Shown here piece after piece: positions 11,579 through 22,934 of a DNA stretch of 64,000 nucleotides. The DNA comes from Petrosia ficiformis (lineage: Eukaryota; Porifera; Demospongiae; Haplosclerida; Petrosiidae), in contig OX345636.1 in the NCBI GenBank assembly GCA_947044365.1, positions 57,329,746-57,393,745 of the forward strand, in the 5' to 3' direction. Position 1 is the first letter of the stretch. Each line of letters opens with the position of its first letter. Below the pieces are notes generated by a model, which saw only the letters and a list, made by a program, of their open reading frames with translations, searched no databases and was not told where the DNA came from. Both the position numbers and the translations under genes were made by a program.

Positions 11579-13192
11579 TTAAGTCTGTGATGGTAGAATA
11601 GAGTCCCAAGACGGATTAATGTGTACTCCAGGGTCTGTATTGATGGTGTCAGAAGTACTTTTTATTAAAATAGCTTCTCTGATCTTTCTTCTTCTCCAAT
11701 TTTCTTCAACTGCTAAAACTTCACACTTGTCCCATAGAATACTGTGACCTGTAGAATGAACATGTACTGATATAGCATTGTTATGATCTCCGATCTTGAT
11801 AGCTCTTTTGTGTTCACTCATCCTGATCTTGAAAGTCCTTCCGGTTTCACCTATGTAAGTTCCACCACATTCACAATGAATGGCATAAATGACTCCTGTC
11901 TTTTCAAAGGGTGGAATCGGTGTTTTGACTTGTGTCAACATATTCCCAAGTTTACCTTTACTGGCCATGGTAAAGGCAATTCTCACTGGTAGATGTTTAC
12001 AAACTACATCAATATTCTCACTGAGTCCCGGAGTGTATGGCAACACAAGGGTCTTAATCTCTTCATTAGTTCCCTTTTCCCCATGATCTTGTTTGGGGCA
12101 TGTGCCGGTCTTCTTCCTCAGTGCTGCCTGGACTTTCTGTCTTGGGTAGCCATTGTCCATAAAGATATTCTTTAACTTTTTTCTCTCATCACTCTCCATT
12201 CTATCATCTCCACAGATCTTCTCAGCCCTAGATCTAAGTGTTTTGATGATCCCCATTTTCACTCTGGGGTGATGGCTAGATCTATAGTTGAGATACCTGT
12301 TGGTGTTTGTAGGTTTCCGGTAGATGTCAGTTGTGAGTCTGTTATCTTTCCTCTCAACTAGTACATCTAGAAAGGGTAACTTACCACTTACCTCTTCCTC
12401 CATTGTGAAGTCTATTCCTGTGTGAAGTCCATTAAGATGTTCCAAGAACTCACCAAGGTGGTTTTCTCCATGTTGCCACACCACAAACGTATCATCGACA
12501 TACCTTAGCCACAGTTTTGGTGGTAAATCACATGTGACTAAAGCTGTTCCTTCAAAGTCCTCCATAAAGATGTTAGCAACAACTGGAGACAACGGAGACC
12601 CCATGGCAGTACCATCTTTCTGCTCATAAAAACAGTCATTAAACCTAAAGTAAGTGGATCTGAGACAAAGATTAGTTAAATCACAAATCTCATCAATTGT
12701 TAAGGTGGTTCTCTCATCTAAAGTGTCATCTACAACTAATCGATCACGTATGATCCTGAGGGAATCATCAATAGGCACCATGGTGAAAAGACTTTTAACA
12801 TCAAAGCTAACTAGTCTGTCCACCTCTTGCAATTCTATCTCCGATATCCTCTCAACAAAATGAGACGAGTTACGGATATATGAATTGGTTTTGCCTACAA
12901 TTGGTGACAAAATACGGCAAAGCTCTTTTGCCAACTGGTAGGTTGGAGACCCAATTGTACTAACAATCGGTCTGAGAGGTATACCGGCTTTATGCACCTT
13001 AGGTAGTCCATATATCTGGGGACATTTAGATTGTTGGGGTGTTAAGCGTTTCCTTAGGGGGGTGGGTAGGCTACTATTCCTTTCTAACCTAATAAGGGTG
13101 TCCTTAACCTTTTTCTCTATTATTGCTAGTACCAGTTCATTATTTATAATACACATTTTGTGTCTTGAAAAATGAATTGCCTTGAAATTCAA
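11579..13192 (-). CDS. Penelope-like retroelement protein: reverse transcriptase + GIY-YIG endonuclease, 5'-truncated
   Basis: Uninterrupted 537-codon frame. It makes cDNA and cuts target DNA for insertion of its own element. RT fingers and palm show YGLPKVHKAGIPLRPI near residues 61-76, FDVKSLF with the first catalytic Asp near 130, GTAMGSPLSPVVANIF near 194-209 and the catalytic YVDD box at 231-234; KLPFLDVL follows near 271. The C-terminal GIY-YIG nuclease runs from GVIY at 433 through TYIGETGR at 445-452 with a likely catalytic Glu near 506 in KIREAI. RT followed by GIY-YIG is diagnostic of endonuclease-positive Penelope-like elements. The N-terminus is short and its first ~20 residues look like read-in from flanking DNA, so true similarity starts near 13130: the copy is 5'-truncated, as expected from target-primed insertion. 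The open frame suggests a recent copy. Confidence 0.93.
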   Translation of the reverse strand: MNFKAIHFSRHKMCIINNELVLAIIEKKVKDTLIRLERNSSLPTPLRKRLTPQQSKCPQIYGLPKVHKAGIPLRPIVSTIGSPTYQLAKELCRILSPIVGKTNSYIRNSSHFVERISEIELQEVDRLVSFDVKSLFTMVPIDDSLRIIRDRLVVDDTLDERTTLTIDEICDLTNLCLRSTYFRFNDCFYEQKDGTAMGSPLSPVVANIFMEDFEGTALVTCDLPPKLWLRYVDDTFVVWQHGENHLGEFLEHLNGLHTGIDFTMEEEVSGKLPFLDVLVERKDNRLTTDIYRKPTNTNRYLNYRSSHHPRVKMGIIKTLRSRAEKICGDDRMESDERKKLKNIFMDNGYPRQKVQAALRKKTGTCPKQDHGEKGTNEEIKTLVLPYTPGLSENIDVVCKHLPVRIAFTMASKGKLGNMLTQVKTPIPPFEKTGVIYAIHCECGGTYIGETGRTFKIRMSEHKRAIKIGDHNNAISVHVHSTGHSILWDKCEVLAVEENWRRRKIREAILIKSTSDTINTDPGVHINPSWDSILPSQT

Positions 13193-13851
13193 TTTTGTTG
13201 ATATTAATAATATTTATTATAATTATTAAACCATAACTTAGATGTTCCAGTAAATGACCATTTTGTAGGGTATACATACCGGCATACTCCTCTATCTTCC
13301 TGGCATGGCCGTGAAGAACTCCATTGATTACTCAGGTCAAAGTTCATTTGAAATAAATTAGTATACTCGTATCAAGTGTGGTCAAATCAGGAGTGAGGTC
13401 CTGGATAATGTCATCTTTCTCTGTTTCAGTAGCTGTAAATGTACATGAATATCCAAAATGACAACTATCTGTCTAGAAGCTTAAGATATGATATATTTAT
13501 AAATTAGTACATGTATCCAAATATTAATTTTTAGGGGCTTTACTAGGGTATTATATTACCTTTTTGCTTCTTACTGCTTTTTATCTGTTGTCTCTAATAT
13601 AAGAAAAAATGACTAGTTCTTATGTACATGTATATTGTCACTTGTGACTGTCAAGTGTTTGTACCGTAATTCAGTAAAATTACGTACTATAAAAACAGTA
13701 TGCGTACGAAATTTAAAAATTTGAAAATTAATGGGTACTCGGAAGTAAACGGTTTTCGTAAATAATAACGTACGCACGTATGAAAAGTTATACATACGAA
13801 AAATAAGAATTCGAAATATTTTAGAGATGAAATATTCCTGATTTACGGTAT
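13193..13851. other. Unassigned flank with a possible minus-strand exon
   Basis: Upstream of the truncated element. On the minus strand, about 13336 to 13280 could encode INGVLHGHARKIEEYAG before a GTATGT donor, but I find no partner exon and stops lie just upstream. 13600-13800 is AT-rich with TACGTA words. No firm gene. Confidence 0.25.
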
Positions 13852-13904
13852 ATAAACATTCCTTAAATTTGTATTTATTATTGTGACTGTTAAGTGTCTA
13901 CATA
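13852..13904. repeat. Single outlying copy of a 52-bp tandem unit
   Basis: Carries ATAAACATTCCTTAAATTTG and TTATTATTGTGACTGTTAAG, the same unit as the array at 14582-14912, separated from it by a MITE. Confidence 0.9.
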
Positions 13905-13939
13905 CAAGAATAATAAAAAACAGTTTCAATAAAATGAAA

Positions 13940-14563
13940 GATGTAGGGATGTCAAAACCCAAAAAGCATGCAAACAAGGTTGGGAAGCTAACATAGGACC
14001 CAAAATCACTTCCATATAGCCCCACATAAGTACTTGCACTGCTATAAAACAAAATATGAAGAGCTGTACTTACATGTATGTAGGGAGGGTTATATGGAAG
14101 TGATTTTGGGTCCCATGCCGAGTACACGAATGTGCATGCGTAATTAAATTCCTCTTAAGAAAATGGCGTCCAATTTGAGATAAAATCTTTGTAGTCATTG
14201 AGACTGTCTTTCATAGTATCTGTAGATATCATATCAATACTTGTAGACCAGAATTTACTATAAATGCGACCAGAATGGTGCTAGAATCATTGTGATATTT
14301 CAACAAAAAAAAAATGATTTGTCTGAAAAATAAAATAATAATAATATGAAAATTTCGCCAGTTTTGCCACTCGCCGGTTCTCTACCTTAACGATAATCTT
14401 TGGCCATTTAGAAGATGTTTGTAGTCATAAAAACACTAGATATGAACAGGTATGTGTATTAAAACCTATCTGTATATATTACCAGAGATTTCAGGTCATC
14501 AGTTGCAATTGAAATGCACATGTATGGGCAGCCATTTTTTTCCATGCCATCCCTACATAGAGA
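13940..14563. mobile_element. Foldback element inserted in the 52-bp array
   Basis: Outer ends TGTAGGGATG (about 13941) and CATCCCTACA (about 14560) are inverted. Inside, 13996-14021 and 14090-14114 form a near-perfect inverted repeat (GGACCCAAAATCACTTCCAT and its complement) around a ~68-base loop. I could not find a clean target duplication. The element separates one 52-bp unit on its left from six on its right. Confidence 0.65.
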
Positions 14564-14581
14564 GTACTACCGTACTCTCTG

Positions 14582-14912
14582 ATAAACATTCCTCAAATTT
14601 GTATTTATTATTGTGACTGTTAAGTGTCTGTATATAAACATTCCTTGAATTTGTATTTATTATTGTGACTGTTAAGTGTATGTATATAAACATTCCTTAA
14701 ATTTGTATTTATTATTGCGACTGTTAAGTGTCTGTATATAAACATTCCTTAAATTTGTATTTATTATTGTGACTGTTAAGTGTCTGTAAATAAACATTCC
14801 TTAAATTTGTATTTATTATTGTGACTGTTAAGTGTCTGTATATAAACATTCCTTAAATTTTTATTTATTATTGTGACTGTTAAGTGTATGTATATAAACA
14901 TTCCTTAAGGCT
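14582..14912. repeat. 52-bp tandem repeat, about six copies
   Basis: Direct repeats beginning ATAAACATTCCT at 14582, 14634 and so on, each with TATTGTGACTGTTAAGTGT. Confidence 0.93.
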
Positions 14913-15719
14913 ATTATATTCCATATTTACTTGGGTTAGATAAAGTACTGACTGCTATTCATCCACACATCCAATCACTCATATATCATTCCATTCAAGT
15001 TTCCATCATCTTCCATCTACATGTGTATTTAAATACATTTCTAGATGTACATTGCACATATAAGAATGTATAATGAAATTGAAAAGCAATTAAAGTTAAT
15101 ACAATCTACTTTACATTTGTTATATATAGGCAAAGTAATACACACACCATAAAACTATTGACATGACAATGTGATAAACTATACAGCTAACTTAGAACTG
15201 AATAAAATCATGAATATGATACATTTTATAGGTAACCATTATTAGGACATCATAGTTGATAACAGTTACGTAATACCACAATTACACTGTAGAAATCATA
15301 TTTCATGAGAGGATGAATGTTTGAATAGCCAGATGGGATGATTTGGTGGATTAATAAGTTAATGAATGCAATCATGATCATCACAAATGTGATTGAAAAA
15401 GAATTATTCAAAAGATATACTCATGATGATTATAATTATAGTATAGTATAAAAAGAGTACTTAGAGGATATTTGTAACTTTTTTCATTTGATATGTTGAG
15501 CTAAATATTGACCTTCATGGTAGAATGCTTAGAGTTAGTGCTCAATGTTGCAGCAGCCACTACCTCAAATAATTCATTACTTTATTGAGCAAGCAACGTT
15601 AATGAGGTATCATTCTTTGAGCATGATATAACCATGACTATATCTATATTTATATATAATATCATAAAACAACACCACACTCTGACTCATGTTGTGTAAT
15701 ATACGTATAAGACATGGGT
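14913..15719. other. Unassigned AT-rich sequence
   Basis: About 800 bases with no recognisable gene. It contains a GCAGCAGCCACTACC word at 15550 that recurs in similar form at 22535 and 35555. Confidence 0.4.
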
Positions 15720-18090
15720 TGGGGGTGATGTAGTATGAATATTAATGAAGTGCTATTGTTTCAGCATGATCCTTTTTCGAAAGGGATGTAGTTATGGCAC
15801 TTGTCTATTCCTGATGAGCTGATCCATCACTGAAACGAATGTAGTAAGGATAGCCCTTATTAGTCTAGTTTAAGGTTCAAGGGCTGTTTGTATCATTAAC
15901 CTGTATGTGGTTTTCCTAGTAATTTTTAACTTTGAGAATAATTGCTTTCAGAATGTGAGTATATAGACTGAAACATTGTAATTATTAACAACATTTTGCT
16001 AATTTCTTTTTTCTTGTGTTAGATATTCAGAACTAGAAGTATACTTCTGTCAAGAACCATTTTTCAAGGGTAGCTTAATTAATAAGACTTGAAGACATTA
16101 CATTACTACTTGTGCGATGTCATTTCCAGGACGGAAGGATTTGCTAAACTATATTATTCTATTTATCAGAATGTAGTGAAAAACTAGAACCCAAGTACTT
16201 TATTGAGTGTTTATATGATGTGGTGAGGATAAACAAAGACTCAATAGAGTCCATCCTTGGCATGTTGTATATACTTACTCAACACCTCATAAACATACGT
16301 ATATATTAATAATATAAATGGATGAAACTGTCATGTGTATTCAATAGCTACACTGATGTTGAAAACCACAAGCCCTATGAATGTGTTAGTTGGTGTATTC
16401 GTATAATTTCAGGTGCTGAGTTCAAACCTTTCAGAATATTCAATTGCAAGCAGCCATTTTGTAGTTAGAATCAATTCTCTTCGTTTTGATCCAATTGACC
16501 TTTAGGGGTGAATCAAATTTAATTACACAACACTTTTAACATGTCCTCACACGTTCAATATGTATATACACAGAATTAGCTTTATATTACATCATACAAG
16601 AAAGTGTAATGAATGTAAAAATCACTAGAAGTATAATTATTACAGACAGGTTAATTATATTCAGAAGTTAATCTGTAACATTATGAAATATTGGCATTTT
16701 GATGGGAATTGATACACAAACAACTTGAGAGAATGTAGTAAACTTCAATTCAAAATTTCTAAGGAAGCTGCAGCCTTACATAATATATGGTTTATTGGTA
16801 AGAAGCAACAATCCTTAACATGAATAAATTGAAAACTATATCTGTGTACTTTTAAGGTGTTTAGTTTCATATTTACCATCTCATCTCATAGTTAATTCAC
16901 CATTGTGAAATGGGAATGTGGCAATACACTAAAATTCTATGTAGACATGTTTATTGAGTGTATGTGTACATATTTTGACCCTTTTTAAGTTATCATATCT
17001 ATCAAATAATCATTAGACCCCTAAAGGTCAAATGATCGACTTTTACTAGAAAACGCTACTTGTAATTGAAACATTCCAAAAGATATGAACTCAGCACCTA
17101 AAAGTACACTAATACAACAACTAACACATTCAGAGGGTTTGTGCTTTTCATGTTAAAGTCATACATACTCCATTATACACACTGTAATGATTAAATGACA
17201 ATTACAAAATCTGACAACAGTGATCTACCAAATATTCTATGTATAGACATGTTTATTGAGTGTATGTATACATAATTTGACTATTATGCTCCTAAAGGTA
17301 TATTGGAAGAGAATTGATTGTAACTACAAAAACCAACCCATCAACTGTTGCATTTTGCTCTTATTCCATCTCAAACACACTAAATGCTTGCTTTTACTCT
17401 ATGTCCAAAATTTGGTTATTCTAACCATACCTTCTCAGGTTCACCTCACAATGAATGCAAACATTCTCCAGTATATAAATATAATGTAATTTTATGAGGT
17501 GTTGAGTAAGTATATACAACATGCCAAGGATGGACTCTATTGAGTCTTTGTTTATCCTCACCACATCATATAAACACTCATCACAAGACAATAAAGTACT
17601 TGAGTTCTAGTTTTTCACTACATTCTGATAAATAGAATAATATTGCAGAGTGTCCGTCCTTAAGTTTGCAAGAAGAGATGTCACACAGTAGTAATGTAAT
17701 TCATTAGTATACATGCAAATGGCTATTGGCAGGTATGTTCAACTAAAATTGTTTCCTTTCATACCACCCACTCTGTCTTCAAGTCTTATAAAGCTAACCT
17801 TAGAAAATAGTTAGTATACTTCTAGTTCTGAAAATCCCTAAAAAAATATAAATATCAAATTATTTCAGTCTATATTTAATTCAGAACAGAACATTATGAA
17901 ACCAATTTGTTGTTTCTGTTCAAAAATTGTTATAGCTACCTGCCAAACTACATACAGCTCAATGATAGCAAACATCTTTAAAGTAATACCTACTGTACGT
18001 CACATTCAATGATGAATCAACAGGGAGATGTAAAAGGATCATGCTGATAGAACAGCATTTCATTAATATTGATACTACAAGGACACACAC
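15720..18090. repeat. Large imperfect inverted repeat (foldback), arms ~0.8-1.0 kb
   Basis: Left arm blocks recur in reverse complement on the right: 15731-15775 with 18035-18080 (AATATTAATGAA...CAGCATGATCC), 16190-16310 with 17490-17610 (GACTCAATAGAGTCCATCCT and ATGTTGTATATACTTACTCA), and 16380-16430 with 17080-17140 (GTGCTGAGTTC). The ~500-base centre, 16540-17030, contains a word (ACATGTTTATTGAGTGTATG) that recurs directly at 17248. Arms have diverged by substitutions and small indels. No transposase frame is visible. Confidence 0.75.
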
Positions 18091-18387
18091 AACCTATGTT
18101 GTATACATGCCTTATATGAATATTAACAAGGTGCCGTTCTTTGAGCATGATCCGATATAAAAACAAATTATCTATAATTATGGTTTGGATGAGGGATCGA
18201 TTAGTTTGAAAAGGCGTCACCTTATCAAACTAATAACAAGTCAGTATAATACATGTATACATGAAGTATACATACCTTTAGTAGTAACAACCAAAGAATA
18301 ATTTCAGCCACTCTGCTCTACTACTTTAAAGCATCCTTTTCAATCATGCAACTTCAGCTCCACAATTCATACTCTATCAGTACATGA

Positions 18388-18551
18388 TAGTCTCGTGAGT
18401 CGGACTCCTCCCCTTTTCGAGTTTGGACAGCGGAGAGGGAGTCTGGTCAATCGAGTTGACTTTTCTGTCTCAGCTAAGGACTGAAAACTCAACTCGACAC
18501 CTTCCCTGCTGTTGGATCTCAAAAAAGGGAGTAGTCTACCTCGCAAGACTA
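18388..18551. mobile_element. MULE-like MITE, TAGTCTCG ends, 9-bp target duplication
   Basis: Begins TAGTCTCGTGAG and ends CTCGCAAGACTA. Identical 9-mers AGTACATGA flank it (18379-18387 and 18552-18560). Subterminal GGACTCCTCCCC and GGGAGTAGTC are loosely inverted. 164 bp, non-coding; the minus-strand open frame across it is incidental. Confidence 0.88.
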
Positions 18552-18560
18552 AGTACATGA

Positions 18561-19084
18561 TTGCCTGATCTGAAACTGAGTATGAATGAACACCAGTCCT
18601 TCAAGTCACAGTCCACACTGACTCTGCCCAACATACGATGTAGGCATATTTTTCTTCTACTAAATTTTTGTTGCTTGAGATTTGGCTTTTGTATCTACAC
18701 AGCAGCATGCCCTGAATGAAGTGATTCTACAGAAGCTAGAAGTCTCCTTCAGCTACAGTGTAAGTTATAGCTAGCTATTCTAAGCAGGTAAGTCAGGACA
18801 AGTGTTCACTTTCTAGAAGGTCGTTGAGTCTGTCTGCTCACAGTCTTTTATGGAAGCAACATGGTAGTTTAAAACTTGGTAGGTACTTACTTATAAGCCA
18901 GATACAGATGTATGGAAGGTTTGAAATAGTTCTAAGATAGTTTAAGGGTTGCTTGAGTTGCTGAAGGTTATACACATACATGTATATATACATGTGCACC
19001 ACGTTTAATTAAGGAGAGGCTGGGCACATACATATATATATGTGCATCATGCATAAAGGGTTAATTCCTTAGTTCTACTGTCAG
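18561..19084. other. Unassigned sequence
   Basis: About 520 bases without recognisable genes; CTAGCTATTCTAAGCAGGTA at 18770 recurs in similar form at 60803. Confidence 0.4.
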
Positions 19085-19257
19085 CATAGTACAATAATTA
19101 CTGTCACACTGCAGTGTAGTATACCAAATTGGTATACTTGTCAATAGTTCAACAGTTATTCTGACAGTGATCCCCAATTATTGTCAAACCTACTGTTGAA
19201 CTATGTAGTGTGGCAATAAAACTACTGAATAATTACTGTACTGTATGGTGACTTTCT
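19085..19257. mobile_element. Degraded foldback MITE related to 7723-7906
   Basis: Ends with TAATTACTGTACTGTATGGT then GACTTT, closely matching the terminus of the 7.7-kb element, with an inverted AATAATTACTGTCACA at the other side and an internal palindrome AGTATACCAAATTGGTATACT (19119-19139). Confidence 0.6.
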
Positions 19258-19640
19258 ATGGCCCATAAGGCTATCCCTATGATTGCTTTCCCACGGGTTC
19301 GATGTATGTTTATATACATGTACATATACATTTATATGTTTGTGTCAATTATGCGAGTATGCATTGTATACATAGTTAAGGAAGTTACATTGTTCCGGGG
19401 GGCTCAGTCAATTAATGGGTGTGGTGTGTAATATAATGCGCACTCAAGCTCTACAGAGCAGCAGAAAGAAAGTTGCTTGTAGAAGCTGGAGCTAAATATA
19501 TTTCTAAGTTTATACAAGGTCCTTTAAAAGGTAAGGAGAGTAGATAATCAAAATAATAACTATAGTAGACGGTTGTGTTTCGGGCAAACTCAGCCATGAT
19601 TATTGAATGCTGGACACCACAAAGGAGTCATAGGGATATG
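19258..19640. mobile_element. Family-B MITE (ATCCCTATGATTGCTTT ends), copy 1
   Basis: One terminus reads GGCTATCCCTATGATTGCTT, the other (inverted) CACAAAGGAGTCATAGGGAT. The interior, including GAAAGTTGCTTGTAGAAGC and AGTAGATAATCAAAATAATA, matches copies at 50981-51385 (opposite orientation) and 61463-61830. Its right end supplies the ATG at 19603, which is therefore not the native start of the downstream transposase-like frame. Confidence 0.85.
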
Positions 19641-19649
19641 TTTCTCTAT

Positions 19650-20765
19650 CTATCGATATACTGGAAGGGCACAGGACTTGGCTTTCTATGCAAAGACCTC
19701 TCCAACACCTCCACTAGATAAACGTGGGAAGCAACCAAACCCATGCATTACAAGTCAGAATATAAAACAGCAAACTTACAGGCATATCAAGTCCTTCCCA
19801 ACAATAGAAAGTCACTATAGTAGAGGTAAATCCAGCAAAGGTAAAAAGTACCTTTCATCTCAACTGTCTGTTGCAACAATGCATGAATTATACCTTGAGA
19901 TGTATGAACCTCAAGAGTACAGCAAGATGAAAAAAGATGGGAGTGGGAACCCTCAAATAAAGTATGACTTTTATCGTGACTGTTTCAATAGTCATTTCAA
20001 TCTGTCATTTGGAATCCCCAAAACAGACACTTGTGCAATGTGTGATGAACTGAATGTGAAGATTAATGATGCCAGTGATCCAACGCAAAAAGAGAGACTC
20101 CAAACTGAAAAACAAACCCACATTCATGCAGCTCAAGAATTTTACACAGAGTTGCGTGCATGTACTGAAATGGCAAGAGAAAGTGAAAACGTTGGCTGTC
20201 TTACCTTTGACTTTGAACAAAACTTGCCTCTCCCACATATTCCTATCAATAATATTTTTTACCTACGTCAACTGTGGGTATACATGTATGTGTTTGGAAT
20301 ACACGATTGCAGCAGCAATAATGCCTCTATGTATGTTTGGCCTGAATCTACTGCCCGTCGTGGCTCAAACGAGGTAACATCATGTCTACACCACTATTTG
20401 CGGGATTGGAGCAGTATTGACACACTTTCTTTTTTCAGATTCTTGTCCAGGACAGAATAAGAACTTCACAGTAATTCAATACCTGTATTCTCTGGTTAAA
20501 ATGGGGCTATTTCAAAAGATACAACACATCTTTCCTATTCGAGGCCATTCATTCCTGCCTTCTGATAGAGATTTTGCCAAGACTGAGTCAAAGAAGAAGA
20601 AGGTTGATCGCCTCTACCTTCCAAATGATTGGATCGATGTAATTCGTTCAGCAAAGAAAGTTAAACCTTTCACAGTTGTACCAGTATCTCAGGGGTTTGT
20701 GTATGACTTTCAGTCTCATCTCAAGCCTTGTTTCAAGAAATCTGTACCCGGGATGAGGGTTCATA
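19650..20765 (+). pseudogene. Transposase-like protein, frameshifted and truncated
   Basis: Two overlapping plus frames (about 19650-20445 and 20430-20765) form one protein with a one-base frame change at the T-run near 20431. Visible blocks in order: SFPTIESHYSRGKSSKGKKY; MHELYLEMYEP; FNLSFGIPKTDTCAMCDEL with a CxxC; LTFDFEQNLPLP with a candidate first Asp; FYLRQLWVY; ARRGSNEVTSCL; then FSDSCPGQNKNF with a candidate second Asp; and IRGHSFLPSDRDFA. I recognise this block series from multi-copy, transposon-borne proteins of cnidarians, sponges and insects and suspect a DDE nuclease, but I cannot assign the superfamily. After GMRVHNVYASH the frame enters a 77-bp satellite, so the C-terminus is lost. 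Confidence 0.65.
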
Positions 20766-22255
20766 ATGTATATGCATCACACTGTACACTACCATACATT
20801 GCAGATATACATGTGTACATGTACATGTACCTTCAGTACATGTACATGTATGTATGTGTATACATATCACACTGTGCACTACCATACTTTGCAGATGTAC
20901 ATACATGCACCTTCAGTGCATGTATGTATTTGTATAGTGTATAGACATCACACTGTGCACTACCAAACATTGTTGATGTACATGTACACACTGTAACTTT
21001 AGTACATGTATATATGTATGTGTATATGCACCACACTGTACACTACTATACATTGTACACATACACACTGTACCTTTAGTACATGTATATATGTATGTGT
21101 ATATGTACCACACTGTACACTACTATACATTGTACACGTACACACTGTACCTTTAGTACATGTATATATGTATGTGTATATGCACCACACTGTACACTAC
21201 TATACATTGTACACGTACACACTGTACCTTTAGTACATGTATATATGTATGTGTATATGCACCACACTGCACACTACTATACATTGTACACGTACACACT
21301 GTACCTTTAGTACATGTATATATGTATGTGTATATGCACCACACTGTACACTACTATACATTGTACACGTACACACTGTGCCTTTAGTACATGTATATAT
21401 GTATGTGTATGTGCACCACACTGCACACTACTATACATTGTACATGTACACACTGTACCTTTAGTACATGTACATGTATATATGTATGTGTATATGCACC
21501 ACACTGTACACTACTATACATTGTACACGTACACACTGTACCTTTAGTACATGTATATATGTATGTGTACGTGCACCACACTGCACACTACTATACATTG
21601 TACACGTACACACTGTACCTTTAGTACATGTATATATGTATGTGTATGTGCACCACACTGTACACTACTATACATTGTACACTACTATACATTGTACACA
21701 TACACACTGTACCTTTAGTACATGTATATATGTATGTGTACGTGCACCACACTGCACACCACTATACATTGTACACATACACACTGTACCTTTAGTACAT
21801 GTATATATGTATGTGTATGTGCACCACACTGTACACTACTATACATTGTACACTACTATACATTGTACACATACACACTGTACCTTTAGTACATGTATAT
21901 ATGTATGTGTACGTGCACCACACTGCACACTACTATACATTGTACACGTACACACTGTACCTTTAGTACATGTATATATGTATGTGTATATGCACTATAC
22001 ATTGTACACATACACACTGTACCTTTAGTACATGTATATATGTATGTGTATATGCACTATACATTGTACACATACACACTGTAACTTTAGTACATGTATA
22101 TATGTATGTGTATATGCACCACACTGTACACTACTATACATTGTACACATACACACTGTACCTTTAGTACATGTATATATGTACATTGTATGTGTATATA
22201 CATCACACTGTACACTACCATACATTGCAGATATATATACACATACCTTTAGTAT
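20766..22255. repeat. 77-bp satellite, about 19 copies
   Basis: Unit contains CACCACACTGTACACTACTA, CATTGTACACGTACACACTG and TAGTACATGTATATATGTAT; period 77 bp, with some units carrying an extra TACACTACTATACATTG block and some lacking the CACACTGTACACTACTA part. The first units (20770-21000) are the most divergent. Because 77 is not a multiple of three and the unit is almost stop-free, overlapping open frames appear on both strands; they are not genes. Confidence 0.95.
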
Positions 22256-22514
22256 GTATATACATGTATCAGTGTTTTCCGTAGGATTTGAATCAAGCAA
22301 GTCACAACCACACTCATTTATCAACCATACCTACAAAACACACCTATTTTGTACACCTTAATTATAATAGCTGAACTATATATCTAAACAGACAAGCAGA
22401 TTATCTGATACAAACTTTCTTTAAGATCCTAGTACACATGCATTGTAGTTCAACATTATACATGTATATCTAGTATTAAACAGGCTCTAATTGCAAAAAC
22501 ACAGTTTGTGATGC

Positions 22515-22934
22515 TTGAGCCAGTGCTTTAGTTGTAGCAACCACTACCTGAACCTATACTTAACAAGAAGTACATACCTTTTGTATTATCATATTGAGTT
22601 ACTGATTAGAATGAACAGCAAGAGAATAAGTCAAATATCAATTCAACAATGTTACAGCATGAATATGATCCCAGCAATAACATCTCACCAAATAACAACA
22701 AATACTTTATCATCTAATGATGAAATGAGAAATAGAAAATGTCTAAACAATAAAACATTTTATTCAACTTATAGAGGGGTGAGTGACGGGAGTAATGAAA
22801 TTATGTTTGAAGAAGGCCACTATAAAGTAAAGTATACAATACTAATAGTGGAATGGATTTGTAGACTGAGCAACAATAAATTGGTGATATGGGATTTTAC
22901 ATTAATTCCAACAATGACATGTACATGTACATAA
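22515..22934 (+). CDS. Unrecognised open frame, 139 codons
   Basis: Open plus frame between the satellite and an AT-rich region. The peptide has no motif I recognise and ends in TCTCT encoded by a TACATGTACATGT run, which argues against selection on the C-terminus. No splice or family support. Most likely a chance frame, listed because it is long for this AT-rich setting. Confidence 0.15.
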   Translation: MSQCFSCSNHYLNLYLTRSTYLLYYHIELLIRMNSKRISQISIQQCYSMNMIPAITSHQITTNTLSSNDEMRNRKCLNNKTFYSTYRGVSDGSNEIMFEEGHYKVKYTILIVEWICRLSNNKLVIWDFTLIPTMTCTCT

